From DASTFY01 sp963813375 (GTDB taxonomy: Bacteria > Actinomycetota > Acidimicrobiia > Acidimicrobiales > Ilumatobacteraceae), in assembly GCA_963813375.1 (NCBI GenBank), contig CAWEYT010000002.1, positions 1 to 64,000 on the forward strand: a stretch of DNA of 64,000 nt. Reading direction: 5' to 3'. The notes under the pieces are model-generated. The model saw nothing but the letters and a program-made list of their open reading frames with translations. It was not told the DNA's origin and made no database searches. Each line of letters begins with the position of its first letter. Positions within the stretch are counted from its first letter, which is position 1. This document shows, piece after piece, positions 8,560 through 17,953 of the stretch. Both the position numbers and the translations under genes were made by a program.

Positions 8560-8753
8560 GCTCCGCGCATGACCTCGGCGTCACCGAGGTCATCCTCAGC
8601 GGTGCGCAGCCGCTCGAGGGCGGCGAGGCGCCGGGGTCGGGCTGCGATCTCTGCAAGCGCGCGGTTCACGGTCTCGACCTTCGTCGAGGTGCCCAGCTCG
8701 GCTGCCGCCGCGGCCAAGGCTTCGTCGTCGATGTCCACCAGCGTCCGTGTCAT
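8550..8753 (-). CDS. vapB: VapB-family antitoxin
   Basis: The 67-residue protein begins MTRTLVDIDDEALAAAAAEL with a later TVNRALAEIAAR helix, the ribbon-helix-helix pattern of small VapB antitoxins paired with PIN toxins. The C-terminus is acidic (AEDDLGDAEV) and would wrap the toxin. It overlaps vapC by 10 bases and is first in the pair. An inverted repeat lies just upstream (8771-8804). Confidence 0.85.
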   Translation of the reverse strand: MTRTLVDIDDEALAAAAAELGTSTKVETVNRALAEIAARPRRLAALERLRTAEDDLGDAEVMRGAWR

Positions 8754-8770
8754 GGCAAGCGCCTCTCGCC

Positions 8771-8804
8771 GGTGATATCACGGCTTGCATGAGACGATAT
8801 CACC
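8771..8804 (-). promoter_or_regulatory. Inverted-repeat operator upstream of vapBC
   Basis: GGTGATATC (8771-8779) and GATATCACC (8796-8804) form a perfect 9-bp inverted repeat with a 16-base spacer, ending 18 bases before the vapB start. Each half contains the palindrome GATATC. VapB-VapC complexes repress their own promoter by binding such repeats, so this is the likely autoregulatory operator. The sequence is seen; the role is inferred from the family. Confidence 0.65.
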
Positions 8805-8886
8805 CGCTGATCGACGAGCCGGTGGCTCAGGTGGCCTGACCACCGCCAGCTGGAAGCCCGCGTGACCTCCATGGTGTCTATGGTGT

Positions 8887-10604
8887 CTATGGGGCAGTGA
8901 GCGTCCTGCCGAAGTTATCGTTCGGCTCGACCGAGCCGTCGACCTCGGGCGAGTCCTCGGTCCCAGAGCTCGTCCGGGTCATGGTCGCCGAGATCCCCTG
9001 CCCGGTGCCGTAGAGGACGTTCACGCTGCCGGCATCCTCGGCTCCCACGTCCTCGCCGAGGGCGCCGGCGGCGATGTCGGCGAACCCGTCACCGTTGAAG
9101 TCGAGCAGGGTCACGGCGGTGCCTATCGCATCGGACGCCTCGCTGGCGCCCTCGACGAACGGGCTGTCCTGCGTCCACAGCTGGTCCGGCACAGATCGTC
9201 GCCGAGAGACGGTTGGCCGACCCGTAGATCACGTTCACGCCCCCGGCGATGCTTGCGCCTGGGACAGACTTCACCCACGCCGACCGCCAAGTCGTCGAAG
9301 CCGTCGCCGTTGATGTCGGCGCCCGCCACCGCCCTGCCGAACCCCTCGTTAGGTTGAGCGACGCTCTCGACGGCGGGGCTGTTCTGCGGCCGCAGCTGCG
9401 TCGTTGGCCCCGCCTGGAGCCGCCCACGGTGCCGTAGATCACTGTAACTGTGCCGTCGTTCGATCCTCCGTCCGGGTTCTTGAAGGAGATGTCCTCCTCC
9501 ACCGCCGAGATGACCAGGTCGTCGAAGCCGTCGCCATTGAAGTCGCGAGTGGCCAGCGAGCCACCGAAGCGCTCCTCGTTGCCGGCCGTGTCCGGCACGC
9601 CCGGGCTGTCCTTTGTGATGAGCTGGTCAGGGACGGCCACGGCAGAGAGCCCTCCGGCCGAGCCGTAGATCACGTTCACGGCGCCCGCCTCGGGTGCCAG
9701 GGGCAGGGACTCGATCGGCACACCGATGGCGAGGTCGGAAGCCGTCGCCGTTGAAGTCGCCCGCCGCGAGCACGTAGCCGAACGCGTCCTCGGCCTCAGT
9801 TCGCCCTCGACGTCCGGGCTGTTCTGGCTCCACAGCTGGTTGTCGGCCGACGACAGCCCGGGCCGGCCGCCGTAGAGAACGTTGACCGTGCCCTGCTCGA
9901 AGTTGGCCGGCGGCACCTTCACGACCTCGTTCGCGGCGCCGATGGCCAGATCGTCCACGCCATCCCCGTCGAAGTCGCCGACAGCCAGCCCATACCCGAA
10001 GCGGTCGTTCGGCTCGGCCTTCTCCTTCACGTTGCCGCTGTCCTGGGTCAGAGCTGATCCGGCACGACGATGGGGGACAGGCCCTGGATCGAGCCGTAGA
10101 TCACGTGACCGCGCCCCCGTCCGACAGTGAGCCGACATCTTCCCACCACCACGCCGATCGCCAGGTCGTCGAAGCCGTCACCGTTGAAGTCACCGACCGC
10201 GAGCACGTCCCCGAACCTGTCGTCGGCCTCGGCGACGTCCTCCACGTCGGGGCTGTTCTGCGTCCAGGTCTGGCCGACCGGCTGTCGCCGACAGCCCCTG
10301 CGCCGAGCCGAAGACAACGCTCACCGCACCGGCAAACGCCGCCGCACCACCGACTCACCGGGCGCGCCGACGGCCAGGTCGGCGAAGCCATCGTTGTTGA
10401 AGTCCACGCGCGCCCCTTGACGCGCTCTCGGCCCCGACCTGACCCTTCGTCGCCGCCCCTGCCGGGCCGGCCGGCCGCGACGGCGGCTACGGCTACCGAC
10501 AGCACGAGCATCACCCCCAGCCGCGTCCTGCCGTGGGCAGCAGACGGGGGGCGTGCTCCCCGTCGCCGCTGGCTCGATCCCGACTCGATCCGCACCGCGA
10601 CCAT
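8887..10604 (-). CDS. Secreted FG-GAP (integrin-like) beta-propeller protein, frame-broken
   Basis: ATG 10604 starts an N-terminus with a basic stretch and hydrophobic signal helix (TRLGVMLVLSVAVAAVAA). Seven calcium-binding FG-GAP repeats follow at spacings of roughly 60-70 codons: DFNNDGFADLAVG, DFNGDGFDDLAIG, DFDGDGVDDLAIG, a fourth split by a frame change, DFNGDGFDDLVIS, DINGDGFDDLAVG and DFNGDGFADIAAG. Each is followed by a VNVIYG-type strand. Seven repeats suit one seven-bladed propeller. About six frame changes occur. The protein stops at GRTLTAP, just where another repeat would start, so the C-terminus may be cut. It is presumably extracellular; the ligand is unknown. Confidence 0.7.
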
Positions 10605-10896
10605 GGGGCCCTCCCCGGCCGGTCACCCCTGGGGCCGAGGCAACCAATTTGCCGTGGGCCCATCGTCCGGAACCCAGCGTCCCGCGTACACCGTGCAGAC
10701 CGGCGAAGATGCCGGTGGAAGGCCACACCGGACGGCCGTTTCGAGACGCCGCCGGTAACGCCCCGAGTGCCGAGCGATTGAGCCCCTCACGGACCGCGAC
10801 GCCGAGGTCCACCGCCCCCTGTTGACGATCACGTCGCGCCGCGTGTGGCGGCTCGGGTTACATCGTCGGCGCATTTCGCCGGCACGCCGACATTGG

Positions 10897-11412
10897 TCAT
10901 GAAGTGTCGATGAGTGCTTCGACGAGGGTTGCCCGAAGCCAACGCCGATAGCGAGCTGCGTCCCAACCGTGCTGAGTTCGCAGCAGTCCGAACAGCTCGG
11001 GACTCCCGATCGCCCAGGCGGTCTCGGCGGATTCGCGGAGTGGGCCGCGAAGGTGACGCCGGGGAATCATCGCGACCACCGCGGTGTACGTCGCGAGCCT
11101 TCTGCGGTGCGCGTCGGCGAAACTGCCCGCGACACTGTCGTCAACCGCGGCCGCTTGTCGGTACGCAGCCTGCACGGGCGCCGAACGCTCCTGAATCGAC
11201 ACGATCAGGTCGGCAAACCGCAGCACCTGCCGACGAGCGTCCACCTCGTCACCGATCGCGGTGAACACGCCCGATTGACGAGCACGATGTCCTCGTCGTC
11301 ACCGGCGACTGCGAGGTCGACCACGGCGTGGAGCAATTCCGCTTTGCTCTGCCCGGCCTTGTAGACCGACTGCACCGCAACCCCGGCTTCGCGAGCGATG
11401 TGCCGTTGCCCA
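10897..11412 (-). pseudogene. TetR-family regulator, N-terminally truncated and frame-broken
   Basis: The recognition part of a TetR helix-turn-helix is visible (IAREAGVAVQSVYKAGQSKAELL, near 11330-11395), followed after a frame change at about 11262 by a helical ligand domain ending at 10897. The first helix of the DNA-binding domain and a proper start codon are missing: the frame reaches a stop only a few codons before the HTH, about 35 bases from the tRNA-Leu gene. This looks like a gene cut off by a rearrangement at the tRNA, though a further base error is possible. Confidence 0.6.
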
Positions 11413-11464
11413 CGACCCCGACGGCACCATCACCGTCGAGTCACGACCCCGTGGGGTACAGACG

Positions 11465-11549
11465 TGTCGGAGGGGGGACTTGAACCCCCACGCCCTATTC
11501 GGGCACCAGGCCCTCAACCTGGCACGTCTGCCTATTCCGCCACTCCGAC
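11465..11549 (-). tRNA. tRNA-Leu (anticodon GAG)
   Basis: On the minus strand the 7-bp acceptor stem GTCGGAG/CTCCGAC closes an 85-nt cloverleaf. The anticodon stem CCAGG/CCTGG holds loop TTGAGGG with anticodon GAG. A long variable arm (GTGCCCGAATAGGGC region) and T-stem GGGGG/CCCCC with TTCAAGT complete a class II tRNA, as expected for leucine. CCA is not encoded. The 3' end faces the accessory region to the left. Confidence 0.93.
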
Positions 11550-11624
11550 GTGGTGTGTGGACCCGCCACGATACGCCCGCGCCATGGGCGTGGACAACGT
11601 GGCAAACGCTCGGTCACGCGAAGC

Positions 11625-12000
11625 GTGCACCAGATGTGCCGGAAAGCGGTACGTGGCGTGCACGCTTGCAAGCGGAACGACCACCGCCGTCCGCGTCGTC
11701 GCCCCCGGGGGCGCCATCAGAGCCGGCCGGCCGGCCGCCCGCCAGGCTCAGGCGGACAGGAGCAGCCCGAGCCCGATCACGCTGAAGCTCCAGGCCAGGG
11801 CCAGGATGAACGTGATGCGGTTCAGGTTGCGCTCAGCGGCGGTCGAGCCGAGGGCGGCCCCGCCGGCCCCGCCGAACATGTCCGACAGGCCGCCGCCTCG
11901 CCCGCTGTGCAGCAGGATGCCGACCACCATCCCCAAGAAGGTGACGACGAAGATCACCGATGTCAGGAAGGTGACGACCGTACGCACGAGAAACCAGTCT
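11625..12000. repeat. Direct repeat copy A carrying secG
   Basis: This stretch and 13985-14365 are about 80-90% alike by eye and lie in the same orientation, about 2.36 kb apart. Both start near GATGTGCCGGAAAGCGG, share CGTGGCGTGCACGCTTGCA, and continue through the secG coding region (for example GGCGGACAGGAGCAGCCCGA). The repeat includes non-coding DNA downstream of secG, so it is a segmental duplication and not just two similar genes. Confidence 0.75.
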
Positions 12001-12017
12001 AGTGGAACGCGCTTCAT
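11748..12017 (-). CDS. secG: SecG preprotein translocase subunit
   Basis: The 89-residue protein has two membrane helices (VVTFLTSVIFVVTFLGMVVG and ITFILALAWSFSVIGLGLLL) around the family's conserved loop (LLHSGRGGGLSDMFGG, then GSTAAERNLNR). SecG assists SecYE in protein export. It is intact, with ATG 12017. In relatives secG follows tpiA; here it has been separated from tpiA by the peptide transporter genes and a degraded second copy. Confidence 0.88.
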   Translation of the reverse strand: MKRVPLDWFLVRTVVTFLTSVIFVVTFLGMVVGILLHSGRGGGLSDMFGGAGGAALGSTAAERNLNRITFILALAWSFSVIGLGLLLSA

Positions 12018-12040
12018 GGTCCAACGGCGCAGGTGTCCAC

Positions 12041-13796
12041 TCAGGGCACCGCGACGCTGGGCTCCTCCAAGACAAGGGGAGTGTGGACGAATCCGTCGAC
12101 CGTCGTGTCCCACACGTTGGGCAGCACCGGGAAGAGGTTCGTCCACAGGTTCCACAGCAGGCTCGAGCACTCGGTGACCGGATTGAGGCAGCGGGGCCAG
12201 TCCTGCGCGCCGACGGTGACGGTCGGCGGGCCGACCGGCTCCCACAGGTGCATGTTGTTGAACGCACTTCGGTAGTTGGCGACATCGGCGGCCACGGGTC
12301 CGCCCAACCGTGCGATCCTCCAGGCGAGGACGTTCGAGAACTGGTACAGGGGAAGCACGACGGCATCGTCGACCAGCTTCTGACCTATCTGGTGAATCAG
12401 CTCGACACGAACGGCTTCGTCCAGTTCAGCATCTGACCGAACCATCAGCCGGCTGGCTTCCTCGTCGCACCAGCCCGTGATGTTGAGGTCGGTCGAGCCG
12501 TTTCCGCTCGACGGAATCGCATCGCAAGAAAGGATCGCCGTCACGCTCGGGTCGGGTGACGCGGCGCGAATCACGGTCGTCAGCTCGTAGTCGAGCGCAG
12601 GCAGCCGCTCCTCCAGGACCACGTCCGCGGGAGCATTGTCGGCCACGACCTTGAAGCCCTGCTCCGCGAGCGCAGGGATCATGATCGCCTGCATCTCTTC
12701 GCGGCGCCGGTTGCCGATGCCGACCACCCACCTAATCGTCGGAACCATCCCCTTCGGATCAGCCCAGAAGCCATCAGGACCGCGAGTCCAGCCGGCGGCC
12801 GAAAGAAGCTGCTGGGCCCGTTCTGGCGCGAAGCTGCCCACGAACTGCGTCTCGTTGCACCACGGACCGAGGGTCGGCACCCACATGCCGCATTGGAGTA
12901 GCGATGCTCCAGGAAGCAGCGGCTCGTAGATAGTTCCAAGGATGAGTTGGCGGTCGATGGACGCAGAGAACGCACGGCGGAAGGTCGGGTCGGCAAGCGG
13001 GCCACGCTGCTGCTGGAAGTAGAGGCTCTCGTAGTTCATCTGGGGAGCCACGGCCGATCCGATCTGGTCGTCGTCCAGCTCACCGACCAGTCCGGGGAAT
13101 GACTGGGGAAGGATGACGGACAGCACGCCGGCTTTGAGGGAGGAGACCTCCGCGAAAGGATCAGGCTCCGGGCGCAAGACAACGCTCTCCGCCCCGCGGG
13201 ATTGCCTCGCGCTGCCAGTACCACCGCGTTGCGGCCCAACGTGGCGCCGTCTGGACCCCACGTCAGGTGCTTCCATGGCCGACCGGAGAATGGGATCGAG
13301 GTCTGGAGGTCGCCCGAGATGTCGTCACAGCTGGAGACAGCGTCGTGCTTGATGACGCGCGTGAAGAGCATCTTGTACGGCGCGTACGTCGATTCGAAGT
13401 GTACGACCGCGACGCCTGGGTCGCTGGTGTCGATCGACGTGATCTGGTCGTTGCCAGCCGTCAGCACCGAGCCTGGGGTATTGAGTTGAGCGCGCGCCAG
13501 GTGCACTCGAGATCTGCGGAAGTGATCCGGTCACCATCGTCCCAAACGGCAGCGGGGTTCAGCTTGATCGTCAGGGTCATGCCCCGCCGGCTCACCGGCG
13601 CCGAAGCATCGACCGCCGGTTCGTCGGGCGCGGTGGCCGCGCTGCCGACCGCGACCGCTTTCCCGTTCGTCGTCGTATCGACGGTCGAGCCCTCGTCTCT
13701 TCGTTGCGTTCCGAGCAACATCCCAGCCGAGATGAGCAGGAGCAGCGCAGCGACCGCCCCTCCTAGCCACAGAAGGGTTCCACGGCGGCCGGGCAC
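12041..13796 (-). CDS. Peptide-type extracellular solute-binding protein, frame-broken
   Basis: GTG 13796 starts with a basic end and one strong N-terminal helix (LLWLGGAVAALLLLISAGM), so the protein is membrane-anchored. The rest reads as an SBP_bac_5 (DppA/OppA-like) binding protein in three frames with breaks near 13500 and 13200: SADLECTWRALN, WKHLTWGPDG, FRRAFSASIDRQLILGTIYEP and DEAVRVELIHQIGQKLVDDA. It stops 24 bases before secG. It is distinct from the lipoprotein at 18989-20867, so the region holds two binding proteins for one permease set. Substrate unknown. Confidence 0.75.
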
Positions 13797-13807
13797 GGCC
13801 TAGATCA

Positions 13808-13990
13808 TGTCGCCTCGAAGGAGCTGCCCAGGGGATGCTCGACCCTGGACGGAACGCCGGGGACTTTCGGAAAGTGGCACGCGGAGAGGTGCTGGGGACC
13901 GGTCCGGACCACGAGTGGCGGTGACCTCGATGGCGCAGATGTCCTGTGCCTTCCAACAACGGGTTCGGAACCGGCACCCGCTCGGTGGTG
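13808..13990 (-). pseudogene. Remnant of an oligopeptide transporter ATPase C-terminus
   Basis: Minus-strand segments read GCRFRTRCWKAQDICA and then, in another frame, VVRTGPQHLSACHFP. These match the Cys-rich C-terminal zinc/iron-like motif of DppD/OppF ATPases (compare AGCRFHTRCPIAQDRCA and VACHFP in the intact gene at 14906). Nothing else of that gene remains here. The fragment sits between the second secG copy and the binding-protein gene and marks a past duplication or deletion. Confidence 0.65.
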
Positions 13991-14365
13991 CAGCACCGAT
14001 GTGCCGGAAAGCGGGGCGTGGCGTGCACGCTTGCAGGTGGAACGACCGCCGTCGTCCGCATCGTCGCCCCGGGGACGCCATCAGCGCCGCCGGCCGGCGC
14101 CCGCGGCAACGCCCGGAGGCCGTCCTCAGGCGGACAGGAGCAGCCCGAGGCCAATCACGCTGAAGCTCCAGGCCAAGGCCAGGATGAACGTGATGCGGTT
14201 CAGGTTGCGCTCCGCGGCGGTCGAGCCGAGGCCGGCCGCCGGCTCCGCCGAACATGTCCGAGACCGCCACCGCGCCCGCTGTGCAGCAGGATGCCGACCT
14301 CCATCCCGATGAAGGTCACGACGCAGACCACTGCGGTCAGGAACGTGACGACCGTACGCAAAAAG
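13985..14365. repeat. Direct repeat copy B carrying a decayed secG
   Basis: This is the partner of 11625-12000 in the same orientation. Differences are small substitutions and single-base indels, several in runs of G or C. It begins at GATGTGCCGGAAAGCGG and ends within the secG start region. Confidence 0.75.
14126..14361 (-). pseudogene. secG: Second secG copy, frame-broken
   Basis: The C-terminal half (GSTAAERNLNRITFILALAW onward) is nearly identical to the intact copy. The N-terminal half (LRTVVTFLTAVVCVVTFIGM) has diverged more and lies in another frame, with breaks near 14235 and 14270 around the GRGGG and FGGAGG loops. There is no ATG; a TAG sits just before a possible TTG start at 14361. 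Divergence plus lack of a start suggest a decaying duplicate, though base errors could explain the frame breaks. Confidence 0.65.
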
Positions 14366-14367
14366 GG

Positions 14368-14916
14368 CTACCGGGACCGACGGAAGATCGTCGTCGGGGC
14401 GATGTCTTCGGGCGGGGATTCCGCCAGGACGGTGACCGAGGGTGCCCATTCGGCTACTCCGTGGACGAGGCGCTCGAACTCCACGCGGCTCTCGACCTGC
14501 CCAACGAGGAGGTAACGCCGACGTCCACGGATCACGACCAGGCCGCCCGGCGGACGACGCCGAGGCCGTCGAGAAGCACCGTTCCGAACCGAGGCGCCGT
14601 GCACGTCCATACGGGCGACGACCCACGTGTCAGCCGAGCACGTCAACGCGTCGACGCCCGACCAAGGCAAGCACGGGACCCGCACGAGGCAGCGCCGGGC
14701 GATTCCATCTGGACCGAACCGGCTACTGCACGGGTAGTCGAGTGCGGCCACGGCGCCGATACCAACGCCGACGACGAGAACAACGAGTGCGACAACGCTG
14801 ATCCGATCGTTGCGGACCATGCCGCCAATCGCCAGTGCAACGAGCAAAGCAGGTCCAACGTAGGCGGCGGCCAGACGCAGGCGGGAAGTGTGCAGCACAA
14901 GTGGCTCAGGCGCCAT
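14368..14916 (-). CDS. Small membrane protein with a PH-like domain
   Basis: ATG 14916 overlaps the end of the transporter ATPase by 11 bases. Residues about 10-55 form two membrane helices (AAYVGPALLVALAIGGMV and VVALVVLVVGVGIGAVAAL). They are followed by a short beta-rich domain (RFGPDGIARRCLVRVPCLPW, VVIRGRRRYLLVG) of the kind found in actinobacterial bacterial-PH/DUF proteins, and a basic tail. Function unknown. It may simply be the last gene of the transporter operon, before the second secG copy. Confidence 0.55.
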   Translation of the reverse strand: MAPEPLVLHTSRLRLAAAYVGPALLVALAIGGMVRNDRISVVALVVLVVGVGIGAVAALDYPCSSRFGPDGIARRCLVRVPCLPWSGVDALTCSADTWVVARMDVHGASVRNGASRRPRRRPPGGLVVIRGRRRYLLVGQVESRVEFERLVHGVAEWAPSVTVLAESPPEDIAPTTIFRRSR

Positions 14917-17018
14917 AGGCGGCGACACCCGGCGGCTCGTAGCCCACCCCGGCGCCATCGGCGGCGTCCACCGTACGACCCATCGCCTGCACACGCTCGA
15001 GCAACGTCTCGCCGGCGGCGATCGGGAAGTGACAGGCGACCGGGTGGCCTGATCCGCGCTCGATGAGCTCAGGTTCCTCGAGCGCGCAGCGATCCTGGGC
15101 GATCGGGCAACGCGTGTGAAATCGACACCCCGCTGGAGGTTCGATCGGACTAGGGATGTCACCCTGCAGCAGGATCCGCTGGCGCGCACGCTCATCCCGA
15201 GGATCTGGAACTGGCACTGCCGAGAGGAGCGAGTGCGTGTACGGATGGGCGGGCCGTTCGTGGAGGGCGTTGGCAGTGGCGAGCTCGACCACACGGCCGA
15301 GGTACATGACGGCGATCCGGTCGCTGATGTGACGAACAACGGACAGGTCATGGGCGATGAACAGGTAGCTGAGGTCGTACTGGTCTTGGAGGTCCTCCAA
15401 GAGGTTCAGCACCTGCGCCTGGATGCTTACATCGAGCGCTGACACGGGTTCGTCTAGCACCACGAGCTTCGGCTGCAGCGCGAGAGCACGAGCGATGCCG
15501 ATGCGTTGCCGCTGTCCACCGGAGAACTCGTGCGGGTACCTATTACCGTGCTCTGGCAGGAGCCCGACCGCCCGGAGCACCTCATCGACTCGCGACCGGA
15601 CCTCCTTTGACGACACCCCGTGGACTCGCAGCGGCTCCGCGACGATGTCGTTGATCGGCATCCTCGGGTTGAGCGAGGAGTACGGATCCTGAAAGACGAT
15701 CTGGAGCTCCTTGCGCAGCTCGCGCATTCGAGCGCGCCCCACGTTCGTGATGTCCTCGCCCTCGTACACGATCCGACCGCTGGTTGGCTCGATCAGGCGC
15801 AGCAGCGAGCGGCCGAGCGTCGTCTTGCCACAACCCGACTCGCCCACGACACCGAGGATCTCGTTGCGCCCGAGCTCGAGCGACACGGACTCGACCGCGT
15901 GAACATAACCGACCGTGCGTCGGAGAAGGCCAGCCCGCACTGGAAAGCGCGTGGTGAGCTCCTCAAGCCGCAGCAGTGGTGGTGGCGGCGGCGGCGCGGC
16001 AGCGGTCACTTGAGGGCCCCGGACAGCGAGCGCTGCCAGATCGTCGACGCGGAAGCAACGGCTGTCGTGCTGATCGCCGACCGCCACGAGGTCCGGAACG
16101 GCCTCGATGCAATGCTCCACCGCCATGGAGCAACGAGGACGGAAAGGGCACCCAGCGGGCGGATGGAGCAAGCTCGGTGGGCTACCGGGGATCGGGCGGA
16201 GGCGGTCCGTCGACCGAGCTCCAAGCGACGGAATCGACTCGAGGAGTGCCCGAGTATATGGATTGCGGCTGTTGTAGAAGATGTCCTCGAGATCGCCTTT
16301 CTCGAAGATCCGCCCGCCGTACATGACGTGGATGCGGTCAGCGGAGCCGGCCACGAGACCAAGATCGTGCGTAATCAGGATCATCGCCGCGCCGGTGACG
16401 CGTTGCGCGGCGCGCGATCGCCTCCATGACCTGGGCCTGGATGGTGACGTCGAGCGCGGTCGTCGGCTCGTCCACGATGAGCAGACGTGGGAAGTTGGCG
16501 ATGGCCAGGGCGATCATCGCTCGCTGGCGCATGCCGCCGGAGAACTCGTGCGGATACTGATCGACGCGTCGAGCGGGTTGCGGAACCCCAACAAGCTCCA
16601 GGAGTTCGATGGCGCGCGTCTTCGCGTTCTTCTTCGAAAGGATGTCGACATGTTCGCGAAGCATCTCGATGATCTGGTCGCCGACCGTGAAGACCGGGTT
16701 CATGGCCGTCATCGGGTCCTGGAAGATCATCGCGATCTTGCTGCCGCGCAACGCTCGCCACGCGTTGTCCTTCATCCCGAGCAGCTCTTGACCTTCGAAG
16801 CGGATCGACCCCTCGATGCGCGTCGACTTCGGGTGGAGGCCCATGAGCGCCAGCCCCGTCACCGACTTCCCTGAGCCTGACTCGCCCACTACCGCCAACG
16901 TCTCGCCGGATGTGACGTGGAACGAGATGTCGGCGACGGCGCCAACAGGACCTGCGTCCGTCGGGAACGTGACGCTGAGCCCTTCGACCTCCAGCAGAGG
17001 ACCGGCCGGTGCGATCAT
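14906..17018 (-). CDS. Fused DppD-DppF double ATPase of a peptide ABC transporter, one frame break
   Basis: The first ATPase half has Walker A (GESGSGKSV), signature FSGGMRQRAMIAL and Walker B LLIVDEP. A frame change near 16400 leads to the H-loop (ITHDLGLVAG) and the Cys-rich tail (GCPFRPRCSMAVEHC). A Pro-rich linker (near AAPPPPPPLL) joins a complete second half: GESGCGKTT, FSGGQRQRIGIA, LVVLDEP, IAHDLSVV and GCRFHTRCPIAQDRC. So one gene carries both ATPases, about 700 residues, as in GsiA/YejF-type fusions. It drives uptake of peptides or similar nickel/glutathione-type substrates. Its start overlaps dppC by ATGA. Confidence 0.88.
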
Positions 17019-17953
17019 TCCTTCTCGATCCTGGACTTCGGGTCGAGCGCGTCACGCATGCCGTCACCGAGGAAGTTGACGCAGAGCGTGATCCACACGA
17101 TGGCAAAGGCGGGTATGAGCACCTTGATCGGCTCGGTGTCGAGCTTGCCTTTGGCCTCCGTGAGCAGGTTGCCAAGCGTCGGCACTGGCGGTTTCACCCC
17201 GAGACCGAGGAAAGAGAGCGTGCTCTCCAGTGCGATCGCGATCCCGACGATCAACGTCAGCTCGACGAGGACGGGGCCCATCACGTTCGGCATGATGTGG
17301 CGGAACGTGATCCGCGTGGGTCCGGCCCCAGCAGCCCGGGCAGCCTGCACGAACTCCTGTTCCTTCAGCTGCATGACCAATCCGCGGACGACCCGGGCGA
17401 TCCGGGTCCACAGCAGCAGCGCGATCACGATGGCAATCCCGGTCGGATCAGCTCCGTACTTCTTGGCGAAGACAGCGAGGATCAGGATCGCCGGCACGAT
17501 CAGCACCAGGTTGATCAACTGGGAGATGATCCCGTCGACTGCCTTGCCACGGTAGCCGGCGAACGCGCCGAGCACGGCGCCTATGAGGGTCGAGAACAAA
17601 GCGACGAGGAGCGCTATGCGAAGCGAGTAGCGGCCGCCCTCGAACGTGCGGACCATGAGGTCACGGCCGATCGTGTCGGTACCGAAGGGATGGGCAGCCG
17701 AGGGCCCTTGGTTGAATGCGGTGCGGTCGATCTCCTCGAAGCCCCATTCGGAGAGGATCGGCATGACGATGAAGGCCGTCGCGATCAGCACGAGCCCAAT
17801 GGCGCCGATGATGGCCAACTTGTGGCGCATGAACCGTCGCCAGGCCAACCGACCGAAGCTGACCGGTTTCTCGGTGAGACCTTCCGACTCGTCAATCGAG
17901 ATCATCGGCGGAGGGATCATCGGCGGAGGGCCGCCGACCATGAGCTCAGTCAT
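17015..17953 (-). CDS. dppC: Peptide ABC transporter permease DppC-like
   Basis: The 312-residue permease has a Pro-rich N-terminus (MTELMVGGPPPMIPPPM), the family's N-terminal RRFMRHKLAIIGAIGL segment, the FGTDTIGRDLMVRTFEGGRYSL signature, six predicted helices and the EAA loop (EFVQAARAAGAGPTRITFRH, then IMPN). ATG 17953 overlaps the stop of dppB by 8 bases and is preferred over an upstream in-frame ATG that lies deep in dppB. Its stop overlaps dppDF. Confidence 0.9.
   Translation of the reverse strand: MTELMVGGPPPMIPPPMISIDESEGLTEKPVSFGRLAWRRFMRHKLAIIGAIGLVLIATAFIVMPILSEWGFEEIDRTAFNQGPSAAHPFGTDTIGRDLMVRTFEGGRYSLRIALLVALFSTLIGAVLGAFAGYRGKAVDGIISQLINLVLIVPAILILAVFAKKYGADPTGIAIVIALLLWTRIARVVRGLVMQLKEQEFVQAARAAGAGPTRITFRHIMPNVMGPVLVELTLIVGIAIALESTLSFLGLGVKPPVPTLGNLLTEAKGKLDTEPIKVLIPAFAIVWITLCVNFLGDGMRDALDPKSRIEKE

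Noticed and set aside
8873..8890. ATGGTGTCT repeated twice after the FG-GAP gene
   Set aside because: Only two 9-bp units with no further structure; too short to interpret.
1..11464. A second copy of the tRNA-Leu 3' end as an attachment site
   Set aside because: Reading the left part I found no convincing repeat of the tRNA 3' sequence, so no att site is annotated. It may lie outside the window.
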